From: CAYMLL01 sp964390645
Lineage (GTDB): Bacteria; Planctomycetota; UBA8108
Assembly: GCA_964390645.1 (NCBI GenBank)
Contig: CAYMLL010000007.1
Coordinates: 1 to 63,321 of the forward strand
Length of the DNA: 63,321 nt
Reading direction: 5' to 3'
Below are positions 43,065 through 51,864 of this stretch, in pieces. Every line of letters begins with the position of its first letter. The first letter of the stretch is position 1. The notes beneath the pieces are model-generated. The model was not told the origin of the DNA and searched no databases. It saw only the letters and a list, made by a program, of their open reading frames with translations. The translations under genes and the position numbers were made by a program.

Positions 43065-43571
43065 ATGAAGATCTACGTCACCAATCTCTTCGACCTTCCC
43101 GCCCACGTCGCCGTCATCCGACCAGGGTATCTGGTATCGATCATCCAGCGTCTGTTCCAGCCCGAGACCCCGCCGGAGATCGAGCCGCAACGCCACCTGC
43201 GCGTGGACGTGGATGACGTCATCGAGCCGACGGCCGGTTCCGTCGTACCCGGACGGGCGCACATCGAAGGGCTGATCGGGTTCCTCCACGACTGGCCGGC
43301 CGAGGAGTCGTTGATGGTCCACTGTTACGCGGGCAACAGCCGCTCGACCCCACCCGCCCTCAACGCGCAATTAATGAAATTCGGCGACGAGGTCGCCTCC
43401 GCACACGCGCTGCGCGCAGCCGCGCCGCATGCCTCACCGAACCGTCGTATCATCGCTCTCGCTGACGACCTCCTCGGTTGCGGCGGCCGCCTCGTCGAGG
43501 CACGTGCGGCGATGGGACCCTCGCAGCCGGTCACGGAGGTGCCTCTCGTGGAGCTCAGCCTGGTGAGCTGA
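43065..43571 (+). CDS. Tyrosine/dual-specificity phosphatase-like protein
   Basis: A 168-aa protein with the PTP P-loop HCYAGNSRST (H86, C87, R93; Cys-x5-Arg) preceded by the general-acid region VDVDDVIEP and followed by a helix ending ALRAAAPHASPNRRIIALADDLLG. This matches the small 'tyrosine phosphatase family' proteins of bacteria (about 160-170 aa). Cysteine and arginine are intact, so activity on phospho-Tyr or another phosphoester is plausible. The gene is divergent from the lyase operon. Confidence 0.82.
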   Translation: MKIYVTNLFDLPAHVAVIRPGYLVSIIQRLFQPETPPEIEPQRHLRVDVDDVIEPTAGSVVPGRAHIEGLIGFLHDWPAEESLMVHCYAGNSRSTPPALNAQLMKFGDEVASAHALRAAAPHASPNRRIIALADDLLGCGGRLVEARAAMGPSQPVTEVPLVELSLVS

Positions 43572-43752
43572 CCGCGATGTCCCGAGTTCGGCAATCAGCC
43601 GGTGCCGACCGGGGAAGACGTCGAAAAGAAACTCGCGGACCTCCGCTCCACGCTGCATGAATCGATGTCCGGAGATTGTTGCCATCCCGAGCGATCGCCG
43701 AGTATCGTGACCGCGCATCGGCTCTGCTCGAGTTCATGATGGGGTGTCCGAA

Positions 43753-44835
43753 ATGTTCGATTATCTCCATGTCAGCGACGATATCGCGGTGCGCGTACAG
43801 AGCGACGACATGCGCACCACCGTCGAGAACATCTTTCGACACCTGGGGCTACCGAGCCAGGATGCGCAGCGATCCGCTGACGCCCTCCTCTACGCCGACC
43901 TGCACGGGATCGACTCGCACGGAGTCAGCAACATGCTGCGCTTCTACGTCGGGTTGCTCCAGAAAGGGACCATCAATCCGGCTCCGGTGATGAAGGTCAT
44001 CACCGATGCCCCGGCGGTGGCGACGGTCGACAGTGACAATGGCCTGGGGTTGACCGTCGGACCACAGGCGATGCACCTGGCGATGGAGAAGGCCGAGACT
44101 TGCGGCATCGGTGCCGTGGCGGTGGCCAACGGCCAGCACTTCGGGGCGGCGGGCTACCATGCGCAGCTGGCGCTGGAGCGAGACATGATCGGCGTGGCGA
44201 TGACACAGGGCGGCGTCTACATGCTGCCAACCTACGGCGCCACCTCGATGCTCGGCGTGAACCCGATCGGGTTCGCGGCGCCGGCTCGGGGGGAAGCACC
44301 CTTCATATTTGACGCCTCCACCAGCTCGGTCGCGGTGAACAAGATCATCCTGGCGCGACGGCTCGGAGTGAACATCCCCGGAAGCTGGATCGCGAACACC
44401 GACGGCACTCCCGTCATGGAGGAAGGCCCCCCACCGGACGACTTCCGCATGCTGCCGGTCGGCGGGACCCGGGAGATCGGCTCGCACAAGGCTTACGGTC
44501 TCGCCGTGATGGCCGACATCCTCTGTGGGCTCCTGAGCGGCGGTGGCCCCGGTTTCGCGAATCGCGAGCACGTCTGCCACCACTTCATCGCCTACCGGAT
44601 CGACGCCTTCACGGATATCGAGGCATTCAAGGACAACATGGACCTCTACATGAAGGGCCTGCGCGAGTGCGACCCGGCCCCTGGCCACGAGCGTGTTCTC
44701 TACGCCGGCTTGCCGGAATACGAGACCTACCAGGACCGCAGCGTCAACGGGATCCCGTATCACCCCGAAGTGATCCAGTGGTTCCGCAAGAAAACGGCGG
44801 AGCTCGGTGTCGAACATCGACTGGGCAACGAGTGA
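43753..44835 (+). CDS. Ldh family (malate/L-lactate/ureidoglycolate) NAD(P)-dependent dehydrogenase
   Basis: A 360-aa protein from ATG 43753 (MFDYLHVSDDIAVRV); a GTG at 43744 is an alternative. Family landmarks are DLHGIDSHGVSNMLRFY (catalytic His region), GQHFGAAGYHAQLALE, GVNPIGFAAPARG and EIGSHKAYGLAVMADI. This non-classical fold reduces 2-oxo acids or oxidises 2-hydroxy acids with NAD(P). It stands close to the 2-hydroxyacid dehydrogenase at 44955 and the 2-hydroxyacyl-CoA lyase, which fits 2-hydroxy acid metabolism. Confidence 0.92.
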   Translation: MFDYLHVSDDIAVRVQSDDMRTTVENIFRHLGLPSQDAQRSADALLYADLHGIDSHGVSNMLRFYVGLLQKGTINPAPVMKVITDAPAVATVDSDNGLGLTVGPQAMHLAMEKAETCGIGAVAVANGQHFGAAGYHAQLALERDMIGVAMTQGGVYMLPTYGATSMLGVNPIGFAAPARGEAPFIFDASTSSVAVNKIILARRLGVNIPGSWIANTDGTPVMEEGPPPDDFRMLPVGGTREIGSHKAYGLAVMADILCGLLSGGGPGFANREHVCHHFIAYRIDAFTDIEAFKDNMDLYMKGLRECDPAPGHERVLYAGLPEYETYQDRSVNGIPYHPEVIQWFRKKTAELGVEHRLGNE

Positions 44836-44954
44836 GGCCGACGCCGACAGTGAATCGTCACGCGCCAGCGAAGTCGCGCCTCGCCACACTCGCGTCCGCT
44901 CTGTCTCATGTCAGCTCTGCCTCGCGACGGAGTCTCGTCGCCGGACCGGGCGGA

Positions 44955-46013
44955 CTAGCGGTTGGCTCCGTGGTCCATCGAGTGCGGCTGCCACCTCTTC
45001 AGCGGGCTCCGGGGTAACACATCGGGGTTGACACAACTGAGCGGCCACCGGCCACTCAGCGCCAGGGCGACCTCGCGCGCAGCACGGCGCCGAGTCTCCT
45101 TGCGCATCCGTGTGGACGCCGATGCGCTGTGGGGTGTCAGGAGCACGTTCTCCATGGTCCGCAGTGGATTGTCCTTCTGCGGCGGCTCCTTCTCCGTCAC
45201 GTCAAGCCCCGCACCGGCAATCTCGCCGGCCTCCAGGGCCTTGATGAGGGCAGCCTCGTCCACCAGGGGGCCCCGGGACGTGTTGATGAGCACGGCCGAG
45301 GACTTCATCGCCTTGAACTCGGCAGCCCCCAGAATGTGGTGAGTCTCCGAGTTGTCCGGCGCGTGAATCGAGAGGTAATCCGAGCGCTCGAGCAGCTCCT
45401 GAAAAGGTACCGGCTCGACGCCTTCGGCCGTCAACTTCAATTCGCTGACGTACGGATCACACGCGACCATCCGCAATCCGAACGCCCTGGCTCGCCGGGC
45501 CACCGCGGTCGCCACGTTGCCGAAACCGAGAAGGCCGAGCGTCTGACCCCACAGTCGTGGGACGGCACTGGGAACCGGTCTCATCTCGAACCACCGCCCT
45601 TCCTCGCAAAACCGCACCATGGTCTTCAAGAGCTTGTTCTGCGCCAGCAAGAACATCATGGTGTGGTCCGCCACTTCCTCGATGAACACGTCGGGAACAT
45701 TGGTGACGACGATACCGGCCTCGGTAGCCGCGTCCACGTCCACCATGTCCACACCGATGCTGCCCACGCCGATGACGACACATCGCTCGAGCGCCTCGAT
45801 GGATCGACGACGTATCGGAACGCCCCACGACGTGAGGATTCCGTCGGCATCCCTGGCCAGCTCGATGAACCGGTCCTCGTCCCATCGTTCCGATTCGACC
45901 AGCTCCACCCCGATGGCCGTCAGTGCTTCCAGCTCGAGCTCGTAACGCAGCGCGATGCTCGAAGCCTTGGCGATCCCCGGAAGCTGTACGACTACCTTCT
46001 TGGCATCGGACAT
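44955..46013 (-). CDS. D-isomer-specific 2-hydroxyacid dehydrogenase
   Basis: A 352-aa protein from MSDAKKVVVQLPG (46013). It has the Rossmann motif LGLLGFGNVATAVARRA with Asp in VACDPY (NAD-type), and the catalytic set Arg in LINTSRGPLVDEAAL, Glu in LDVTEKEPP and His in VLLTPHSASASTR. It reduces a 2-oxo acid or oxidises a D-2-hydroxy acid; phosphoglycerate dehydrogenase-like annotations are common but not specific. It is 90 nt downstream of the HupE gene and may belong to that operon. Confidence 0.9.
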   Translation of the reverse strand: MSDAKKVVVQLPGIAKASSIALRYELELEALTAIGVELVESERWDEDRFIELARDADGILTSWGVPIRRRSIEALERCVVIGVGSIGVDMVDVDAATEAGIVVTNVPDVFIEEVADHTMMFLLAQNKLLKTMVRFCEEGRWFEMRPVPSAVPRLWGQTLGLLGFGNVATAVARRARAFGLRMVACDPYVSELKLTAEGVEPVPFQELLERSDYLSIHAPDNSETHHILGAAEFKAMKSSAVLINTSRGPLVDEAALIKALEAGEIAGAGLDVTEKEPPQKDNPLRTMENVLLTPHSASASTRMRKETRRRAAREVALALSGRWPLSCVNPDVLPRSPLKRWQPHSMDHGANR

Positions 46014-46103
46014 CTCTCTGTCTTTCTCCTGAGGTGGAGTTGTTCCCTGGCTCTCGCCCGATTGCTGTAACTCCCTGAACACTGCCGCGTCACGGCGACT
46101 CGC

Positions 46104-47105
46104 TCAAGCAAGAAAGCCCGACACGCGATCGATCGTCCAGTACGCCGCGACGATGCCGATTCCGTAGGCCGGCAGCTTCTCCATACGACCCGGACGGTGG
46201 ACCGCAAAACGCTTCAGAGCTCTCCACAGACCGAGCACGACCATGACAAATGCGAGCTGACCCAGCTCGACGCCGACGTTGAACATGAGCAGTGCAACGG
46301 GAAGTCCCTGCTGCGGAAGACCGATCTCCGACAGAGCGCCGGCAAACCCCAGACCGTGCAGAAGGCCAAACGCGAACGCGATCGACCACGGACGACGTCT
46401 GGTCAGTCCCGGACTGTCGGTGTCACCTCTGACGATTTCTGAAGCGACGAGGACGATACTCAGTGCGATCGCCGCTTCTACCGGTGGCCCGGGCACGTGA
46501 ACCACGCCCAGGGACGCCAGGGCCAGCGTGATACTGTGAGCGACAGTGAATGCCGTGACCGTCTTGACGAGTGCCCAGCTCGCACGAACTATCAGCAGGA
46601 GCGCCAGGACGAAGAGCAGATGATCGCTGCCGAACAGGATGTGCTCGATCCCGAGCCCACCGTAGGTCGTCGCGACCCGAAGTGCGCCGGGGGATGCTTC
46701 GACCGTGAAACGTGGAGCCGCCGGCGTCAGTCGGAAGACCTGGGTCGTCCCGTCCGTCTGCTCGAGTCTGACCAGTACGTCGGTCAGCGTATCCACCAGG
46801 CCATCGATGGATATCGAATGACCTTCGAGGCCGCCCGGGCACCGAACAGACCAGCGCTCCAGGAAAGCATTCCCCACCTGAGTCTTGACGGACGGAACGG
46901 TCACCGAGCAGCGCTCCGGGAACCGGACCTCGAGGCGCAGCCTCAGATCACCACGCGCGGGGACTTTCCACAAGACAGCGTAGGTATCGGCTGACCGTTG
47001 GCGTATTTCGAGATACCCGGGCCGGACCTCGTGCGCATCGAGCGTGCACGCTGCTCGAATCACCAGGAGAGAGCCCACGATGACGGCGAGAGCCCTCGTC
47101 GTCAT
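46104..47105 (-). CDS. HupE/UreJ-like membrane protein
   Basis: A 333-aa protein from ATG 47105, overlapping the parvulin stop (ATGA); an upstream extension of 41 residues is rejected. A signal peptide is followed by an extracytoplasmic beta domain (about 20-145) and six or so helices. Conserved segments are GLGIEHILFGSDHLLFVLALL, AFTVAHSITLALASLG, FGLLHGLGFAGALSEIG and FNVGVELGQLAFVMV. HupE/UreJ proteins are linked to nickel or cobalt uptake, but members with a large N-terminal domain next to a parvulin have no proven substrate. No hydrogenase or urease gene is in the window. Confidence 0.85.
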   Translation of the reverse strand: MTTRALAVIVGSLLVIRAACTLDAHEVRPGYLEIRQRSADTYAVLWKVPARGDLRLRLEVRFPERCSVTVPSVKTQVGNAFLERWSVRCPGGLEGHSISIDGLVDTLTDVLVRLEQTDGTTQVFRLTPAAPRFTVEASPGALRVATTYGGLGIEHILFGSDHLLFVLALLLIVRASWALVKTVTAFTVAHSITLALASLGVVHVPGPPVEAAIALSIVLVASEIVRGDTDSPGLTRRRPWSIAFAFGLLHGLGFAGALSEIGLPQQGLPVALLMFNVGVELGQLAFVMVVLGLWRALKRFAVHRPGRMEKLPAYGIGIVAAYWTIDRVSGFLA

Positions 47106-47974
47106 GGCCCGACACCGGACGGCTCGGAGCCGACAGGAGTCGCCGGCATTTCGACCGTTACAGAGTACCGGGCACGCAGCCGCTGATAGAACTCCTCGGC
47201 GTACTTCTTCCGCTCGGCGGTTTGCCACCCCTGCAGGACCGATTCACGAATCTCGGCAAGCGAAGGAATGCGACCCTCGACCCGATCGTTGACCTGAACG
47301 AGGTGATAACCGAAACCGGAGCGCAACGGGCCGGACCACTCGCGAAGAGTCAATCCGAGCAGCTTCGGCACGAAATCGTCACCCAGCGCGCGCGCGATAT
47401 CGGTCTCGGACGATGACTCGAAATCACGTGGAAGAAAGAAGGGGTCACCCATCGCCTCGACAAGGGTGAAGTCCGTTTCCCGGGTCAAGCCGGCCAGAGC
47501 GCGCTGTGCATCGTCGGACGCAGAGTCACCACGGAGATCAGGGCTGAAGTAGACATGGCGAAACGTGAGGACCGCAGGCTCCCGGAACTCCTCGGAATGT
47601 GCTTCCAGAAAGTCGTGAAGCTCCTCGTCGCCAGGGTCTCTCTCCGGCTGGAAGTCCTCGGCAAGAAACTCCATTTTCTGGCGCAGCCGGCGGCGAATTA
47701 TGACGTCCTCGTGATCCAGCCGGACCTTCAAGGCTTCGCGGTAGAAGATCTCCTCGCGAATGAACTCATCGATGATGCGCTCGACTTCGTCCGGAGTCGG
47801 CGGACGCTGCCAGGTTCGAACCCATCCCCTGACGAGAACCTCGACCTGATCCGAAGATACGAGAATCTCGTCGGGTCCATCCTCGGTCCCGGGGTTCATC
47901 CACGCAAACAGGACAAAGAGCGATGCCCCACCGAGCAGGAAATGAACCACGGGTTCTTTGAGGATTCTTCTCAC
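47102..47974 (-). CDS. Membrane-anchored parvulin-type peptidyl-prolyl isomerase
   Basis: A 290-aa protein from GTG 47974, chosen because it forms a GTGA overlap with the DUF3604 stop and directly precedes the membrane anchor (EPVVHFLLGGASLFVLFAW, about 7-25). The longer ORF start at 48157 lies inside the upstream gene. A SurA/PpiD-like helical chaperone region (DEVERIIDEFIREEIFYREA; DHEDVIIRRRLRQKMEFLAE) is followed by a PPIC domain (LTFRHVYFSPD, GDPFFLPRDF, SGFGYHLVQVNDR). It probably folds exported partners, perhaps the adjacent DUF3604 or HupE protein. Confidence 0.87.
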   Translation of the reverse strand: MRRILKEPVVHFLLGGASLFVLFAWMNPGTEDGPDEILVSSDQVEVLVRGWVRTWQRPPTPDEVERIIDEFIREEIFYREALKVRLDHEDVIIRRRLRQKMEFLAEDFQPERDPGDEELHDFLEAHSEEFREPAVLTFRHVYFSPDLRGDSASDDAQRALAGLTRETDFTLVEAMGDPFFLPRDFESSSETDIARALGDDFVPKLLGLTLREWSGPLRSGFGYHLVQVNDRVEGRIPSLAEIRESVLQGWQTAERKKYAEEFYQRLRARYSVTVEMPATPVGSEPSGVGP

Positions 47975-49755
47975 GAACCGGGCGAATACCAGATCGGCGA
48001 GGTGTAAGCGCGTTCCTGCAGAGTCTTCTTCAGGTCCGAGGGGTGCGCGATGGCGAGCTTCTTCGCGTCGAACATGCTCCAGCGAGGTGTCGGGATCTCG
48101 AGGACTCGCATGTAGTAGAACGCGTTCAGACTCGGATCGAATTGTGGATCGGTCCACTTGCCCGCAAGCTCTACCGCCCCGATCGTGTTCGAATACTCGA
48201 GTGTCTCCATGTTGATGGAGCTTCCGACCGCAGGGACCTTGCCTGTCTTCGGCCCGGGTTCTCGTTCACCCGACCAGACAACGTCGAAAACGTGCTCGTG
48301 ACTGTTCCCGCCCGCGGACCAGCCCTTCACGATCTGGATTCGATCCAGGTTCGCCCCCTCGACGTCTTTCACGGCCCAGACCGCGAAGGTCGGAGCGACG
48401 TCGGAGCGGCTGAGCTCTCCGCCCATCGACTCGCCGGCCTTGTAGGCTTCGTCGACCCATCCCTTTTTTCCCGGCACCACGGTATCCATGCTGAAACCTC
48501 CGAAGAACCGCACTCGAATTCGAGGCCCGCTGGTTCCCCAGGTTTCCTTCCGTCGGAGGGCATCGTAAATGCTCCCCCGGGTATTCTTCTCGGCCCAGAC
48601 ACCTGTCAGGCCCGAGGCGCTGAAGAAGCGCAGATCCATCGTGCTCGATTCCGACCGGAGCCGACGTTCGGGTGAGCCGTCACGCGACCCGACCTTGCCG
48701 GAGTAGTCGCTCTCATCGACGGGCACGATGCCCGTGTGACTGTCCGAGGCCGCCACCAGTCCGAACTTGTAGGGATTGAATCCCTGCCGGTCCTGGAACT
48801 CGAGACCCGTCTTGAGCGCCTCGCGAACGTATCCCCCCTTGAACATCGTGATCTGGATCTTGGAGGCCACACGCTGGGAGACGATCTCGAAGTCCGCGAA
48901 CTCGTCGTTGGGGCTGAGGAGCGGATGAGTTTCCGAGGTACCCTTGACCTGCGTCACCTCGACCAGCGGCTCGTTCCGGACACGCGTGGCAGCATACTCG
49001 GCCGTGAACGGCCTGTCCCGGCTGTCTTCCTGCTCGAACATCCGGCCGTCGGAAAGATTGGAGTTGTGCGGGATGGCGAGGGCTTCATGGCCCTTCTCGC
49101 GAATCTCATCCATCCAGGCCCAGAGGTCCTCGGGTTTGTCCGAATCCAGGCGTCCGAAAGGCGCGGGCGCCGTGTCTCCCCGGAAGATGACGTTACGGTG
49201 CAGGTTCTGCCGATCCGGCGTGCTCGTCCATTCATAGGCGATGAACGTCGTGAACCGCCCCGGCTTGTAGTGCCGGTTCGCAGAGGCGACGATCTGGTCC
49301 CAGGTCTCACGCAGGACCGCGGGATTCTCCAGACCCGCGATGGGTTTCTTCAGCCTGGAGGCCCGGATGATGTCGTTGAACGCGGTCGACATGACGTCGG
49401 GATCGGGAGAGTTGATCTTCGCAGCCATCGGGTGCTTCGAGAGCGGGTGACTCTTGTCCCCCATCTTTGCCATCACGCCCAGATAGAAGGCATGATCGGT
49501 CACGGCCATGAAGTCGAGAGGGCGGGAGAGCTGGTAAGTTTCGCCCAGCGGGTGCTTCAGCGGTCTTCCCTTCGCGAACCGATAGGCGTCATCCGGTGTT
49601 GCCCGGGTGTTGAAGAGGTAGGCGTCAAACGACCACTTCGTATGGATGTGAAGCTCGCCGAACAGCGCCTCCCGGTCCTTGCCTTCACCGAACGCTATCT
49701 GGCCGGGAATACTGACGAGGAGCGAGACCGCGAGCACGCTCATCCGCCGGATCAT
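47971..49755 (-). CDS. Secreted DUF3604 protein
   Basis: A 594-aa protein from ATG 49755 (MIRRMSVLAVSLLVSIPGQ, a signal peptide); ATG 49743 is also possible. The frame is open to 51150, but that extension is out of frame through the upstream SDR. DUF3604 motifs: FGELHIHTKWSFDAYL (H36, H38), MAVTDHAFYLG, AIPHNSNLSDG, and GLVAASDSHTGIVP. It is shorter than the other DUF3604 protein in the window (868 aa) and lacks its N-terminal beta region. The stop overlaps the start of the parvulin gene, indicating coupled translation. Confidence 0.9.
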   Translation of the reverse strand: MIRRMSVLAVSLLVSIPGQIAFGEGKDREALFGELHIHTKWSFDAYLFNTRATPDDAYRFAKGRPLKHPLGETYQLSRPLDFMAVTDHAFYLGVMAKMGDKSHPLSKHPMAAKINSPDPDVMSTAFNDIIRASRLKKPIAGLENPAVLRETWDQIVASANRHYKPGRFTTFIAYEWTSTPDRQNLHRNVIFRGDTAPAPFGRLDSDKPEDLWAWMDEIREKGHEALAIPHNSNLSDGRMFEQEDSRDRPFTAEYAATRVRNEPLVEVTQVKGTSETHPLLSPNDEFADFEIVSQRVASKIQITMFKGGYVREALKTGLEFQDRQGFNPYKFGLVAASDSHTGIVPVDESDYSGKVGSRDGSPERRLRSESSTMDLRFFSASGLTGVWAEKNTRGSIYDALRRKETWGTSGPRIRVRFFGGFSMDTVVPGKKGWVDEAYKAGESMGGELSRSDVAPTFAVWAVKDVEGANLDRIQIVKGWSAGGNSHEHVFDVVWSGEREPGPKTGKVPAVGSSINMETLEYSNTIGAVELAGKWTDPQFDPSLNAFYYMRVLEIPTPRWSMFDAKKLAIAHPSDLKKTLQERAYTSPIWYSPGS

Positions 49756-49904
49756 TTCCACGGTAACCTCGTTTCCTGCGTGCCGGGCAACACCGGCAAC
49801 AAGCCCTCCCACCTTCAGCACTCGCCGGAATTCTCTTCCTTCACGACAACAAGTGTCAAGGTCGTTGTCACCCGGCCGCGAGCAACGAATACCGGTCGCC
49901 GTCA

Positions 49905-50690
49905 TCAGCGGCGGCCGAGTGGCGCCGTGTTGAGATGCATGCCACCGTCGAGAATCAGCGATTCCCCGGTCACGACGTCGGCACCACACACGAAGTACAG
50001 GATGGCCTCGGCGATCGTGTCCGGCGTGGTCGTCAGGCGTAACGGAGTCGTGTCTTCCAGACGCGCCTTTGCGGCGGTGTAGGCCTCCTTGCCCAGTCCA
50101 GCTTCCAGCCACGCGCCTTGAATGAATCCCGGACAGACGGCGTTCACCCGAATCTCCGGACCGAGCACCCGCGCCAGGGATAGCGTCATCGTGATCAACG
50201 CGCCCTTCGATGCGGCATATGCCACGGAGCTGCCGACACCCATCACGCCAGCAACAGAAGCGACGTTGACGATGCTGCCCCGGCCGCCACGCTGCATCGC
50301 GTCTCGCACGGCGCGAGTCATCTGGTACGCGCCGACGGTGTTGACTCCGTAGATACGAAGAAAATCGTCCTTCGACAGGCCTTCGAGGTCGTCGTGCCGA
50401 CAGAACTTGGTGGTACCCGCGTTGTTCACCAGCGCATCGATCCGTCCCCACCGGTCGAGTGCCGCCTGCGCCAGCCGACGACAGTCGCCATCCTCGGCGA
50501 CGTCGGCGCGAACCACTACGGTCTCCACACCCGAAGCTTCGCAAGCCGCCTGGGTCTCCCTGGCACCCGCTTCGTTGTTGACGTAGTTGATGACCACGCG
50601 CGAGCCGCGCTCGGCCAGCTGCCGCGCGCAGGCAGCGCCGACACCTGATGACGAGCCGGTGACGATGCTGACGCCATCTTGCAGATCCAT
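49905..50690 (-). CDS. Short-chain dehydrogenase/reductase
   Basis: A 261-aa classical SDR: TGSSSGVG (11-18), NNAG (89-92), Ser145, YAASK (Y158, K162) and a C-terminal TGESLILDGG. It resembles 3-oxoacyl-ACP reductase/glucose-dehydrogenase-like SDRs. The DUF3604 gene begins 149 nt downstream, so co-transcription is possible but not required. Confidence 0.9.
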   Translation of the reverse strand: MDLQDGVSIVTGSSSGVGAACARQLAERGSRVVINYVNNEAGARETQAACEASGVETVVVRADVAEDGDCRRLAQAALDRWGRIDALVNNAGTTKFCRHDDLEGLSKDDFLRIYGVNTVGAYQMTRAVRDAMQRGGRGSIVNVASVAGVMGVGSSVAYAASKGALITMTLSLARVLGPEIRVNAVCPGFIQGAWLEAGLGKEAYTAAKARLEDTTPLRLTTTPDTIAEAILYFVCGADVVTGESLILDGGMHLNTAPLGRR

Positions 50691-51216
50691 GTCTCATTCC
50701 CCTGACGTTGACGGAAGACGGGGGCACGGAGGAGAATCCCCTCTGCCCCACCCTACCAGGACAGCCGGCGTCGAGCTTCGCCGTTTCCCAGGGACCTGGC
50801 CGGGCAGCGTGGGCCACTGCGCCGGGCCGGGATGTCTCGGCGCCCCCGGGTCCCGATCGGACTCCGCGAGACTCCTGCCCGGCGCTTCGGGGGCCGCGAA
50901 AATCGTCGCTCCTCCTCGCCGATACGCCTCCGGCATCGCCTCGTCGTCGCAGCCGAGATGCCTTCTCGACAGGCCGTCTACGACCGGGGGACAAGAGCTC
51001 ACGACAGCGCTCGACGACTCCTCGAACACCGGATTCCCTCGAGCTCGAGCAAGACGGTAAACGGTCACGGCGGCCGACCGGGCGAACGGTTTGACCTCGC
51101 GGAGATGTGCTATAGACTCTCCGCACGACGTATCGGGACCTCGCGACCACCCAGGTCGGGTTCGCGAATCTCCGCCGTCGGAGCTCGATCGTGGACCTCG
51201 AGTAGAAGGAGACCCG
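50691..51216. other. 526-bp divergent intergenic region
   Basis: Several overlapping open frames on both strands are artefacts of the GC-rich sequence, with no protein-like composition. The right end has a ribosome site AGAAGGAG before ATG 51217. No other feature was recognised. Confidence 0.4.
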
Positions 51217-51864
51217 ATGCTTCGAGCAGTGCTGTGGGATTTCGGCGGCGTGTTCACGACGAGTCCCTTCGAGTCATTCGGTCGATACGAGGCGGAAGCC
51301 GGCCTGCCGCACGACTTCATTCGCAGGATCAACTCGACGAATCCACGATCCAATGCCTGGGCCCGGTTCGAATCGAACCAGGTCTCGGTCGATGAGTTCG
51401 ACGAGCTGTTTCGTGCCGAGAGCGCGGCCGCCGGCCACCCGATCGGCGGCAAGGAGGTGCTCGCCCTCATCAGTGGCGATCTTCGCCCGCGCATGATCGA
51501 AGTGCTGAGGATCTGCAAGGAGCACTTCCAGGTTGGCTGCATCACCAACAACTTCAAGTCCGGTGTCGTACCCGGCAAGGCGCGAGACGAGGAGCGAGCG
51601 GCCAGATCCGCAGCGGTCATGGAGATGTTCGACATCATCGTCGAGTCGAGTATCGAAGGCGTTCGCAAGCCTGATCCACGGATCTACGAGATCGCGTGTG
51701 AACGGCTGGGCGTACCGCCGGCCAACTGTGCCTTCCTCGACGACCTGGGCATCAACCTCAAACCTGCCCGAACGCTCGGCATGTCGACGATCAAGGTGCT
51801 CAGCGAGGACCAGGCCATCAGCGATCTGTCGGCGCTCACGGGCCTGACGTTTCCCTCCGCGTAA
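51217..51864 (+). CDS. HAD-family hydrolase (ACAD10 N-terminal-domain type)
   Basis: A 215-aa protein from ATG 51217. HAD motif I is WDFGGVFTT (nucleophile D8), motif II is CITNN, motif III is RKPDPRIYEIAC, and motif IV is CAFLDDLGINLKPA. The 'DFGGV' and 'DDLG.NLKPA' patterns are those of the soluble epoxide hydrolase N-terminal/ACAD10-like group. It probably removes phosphate from a small molecule. The 3' end lies next to the 55-bp duplication and N gap but the stop is inside the intact sequence. Confidence 0.9.
   Translation: MLRAVLWDFGGVFTTSPFESFGRYEAEAGLPHDFIRRINSTNPRSNAWARFESNQVSVDEFDELFRAESAAAGHPIGGKEVLALISGDLRPRMIEVLRICKEHFQVGCITNNFKSGVVPGKARDEERAARSAAVMEMFDIIVESSIEGVRKPDPRIYEIACERLGVPPANCAFLDDLGINLKPARTLGMSTIKVLSEDQAISDLSALTGLTFPSA

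Noticed and set aside
42850..43068. 72-codon frame ending in an ATGA overlap with the phosphatase-like gene
   Set aside because: Pro/Arg-rich translation with no conserved pattern. The overlap could arise by chance.
43572..43752. Short protein-like fragment (ending near ADLRSTLHESMSGD) between the phosphatase and Ldh genes
   Set aside because: No start or family could be assigned; too short to call.
47805..47825. T-loop-like GGTTCGAACCC that could suggest a tRNA
   Set aside because: It lies inside the parvulin coding sequence and no cloverleaf or acceptor stem can be drawn around it.
47974..48157. Upstream extension of the parvulin gene
   Set aside because: It overlaps the DUF3604 C-terminus and lies before the membrane anchor. 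The GTG at 47974 gives the expected signal anchor and a GTGA overlap.
49756..51150. Long N-terminal extension of the second DUF3604 frame
   Set aside because: It runs out of frame through an SDR gene and has Arg/Ser-rich composition. The signal peptide marks the true start near 49755.
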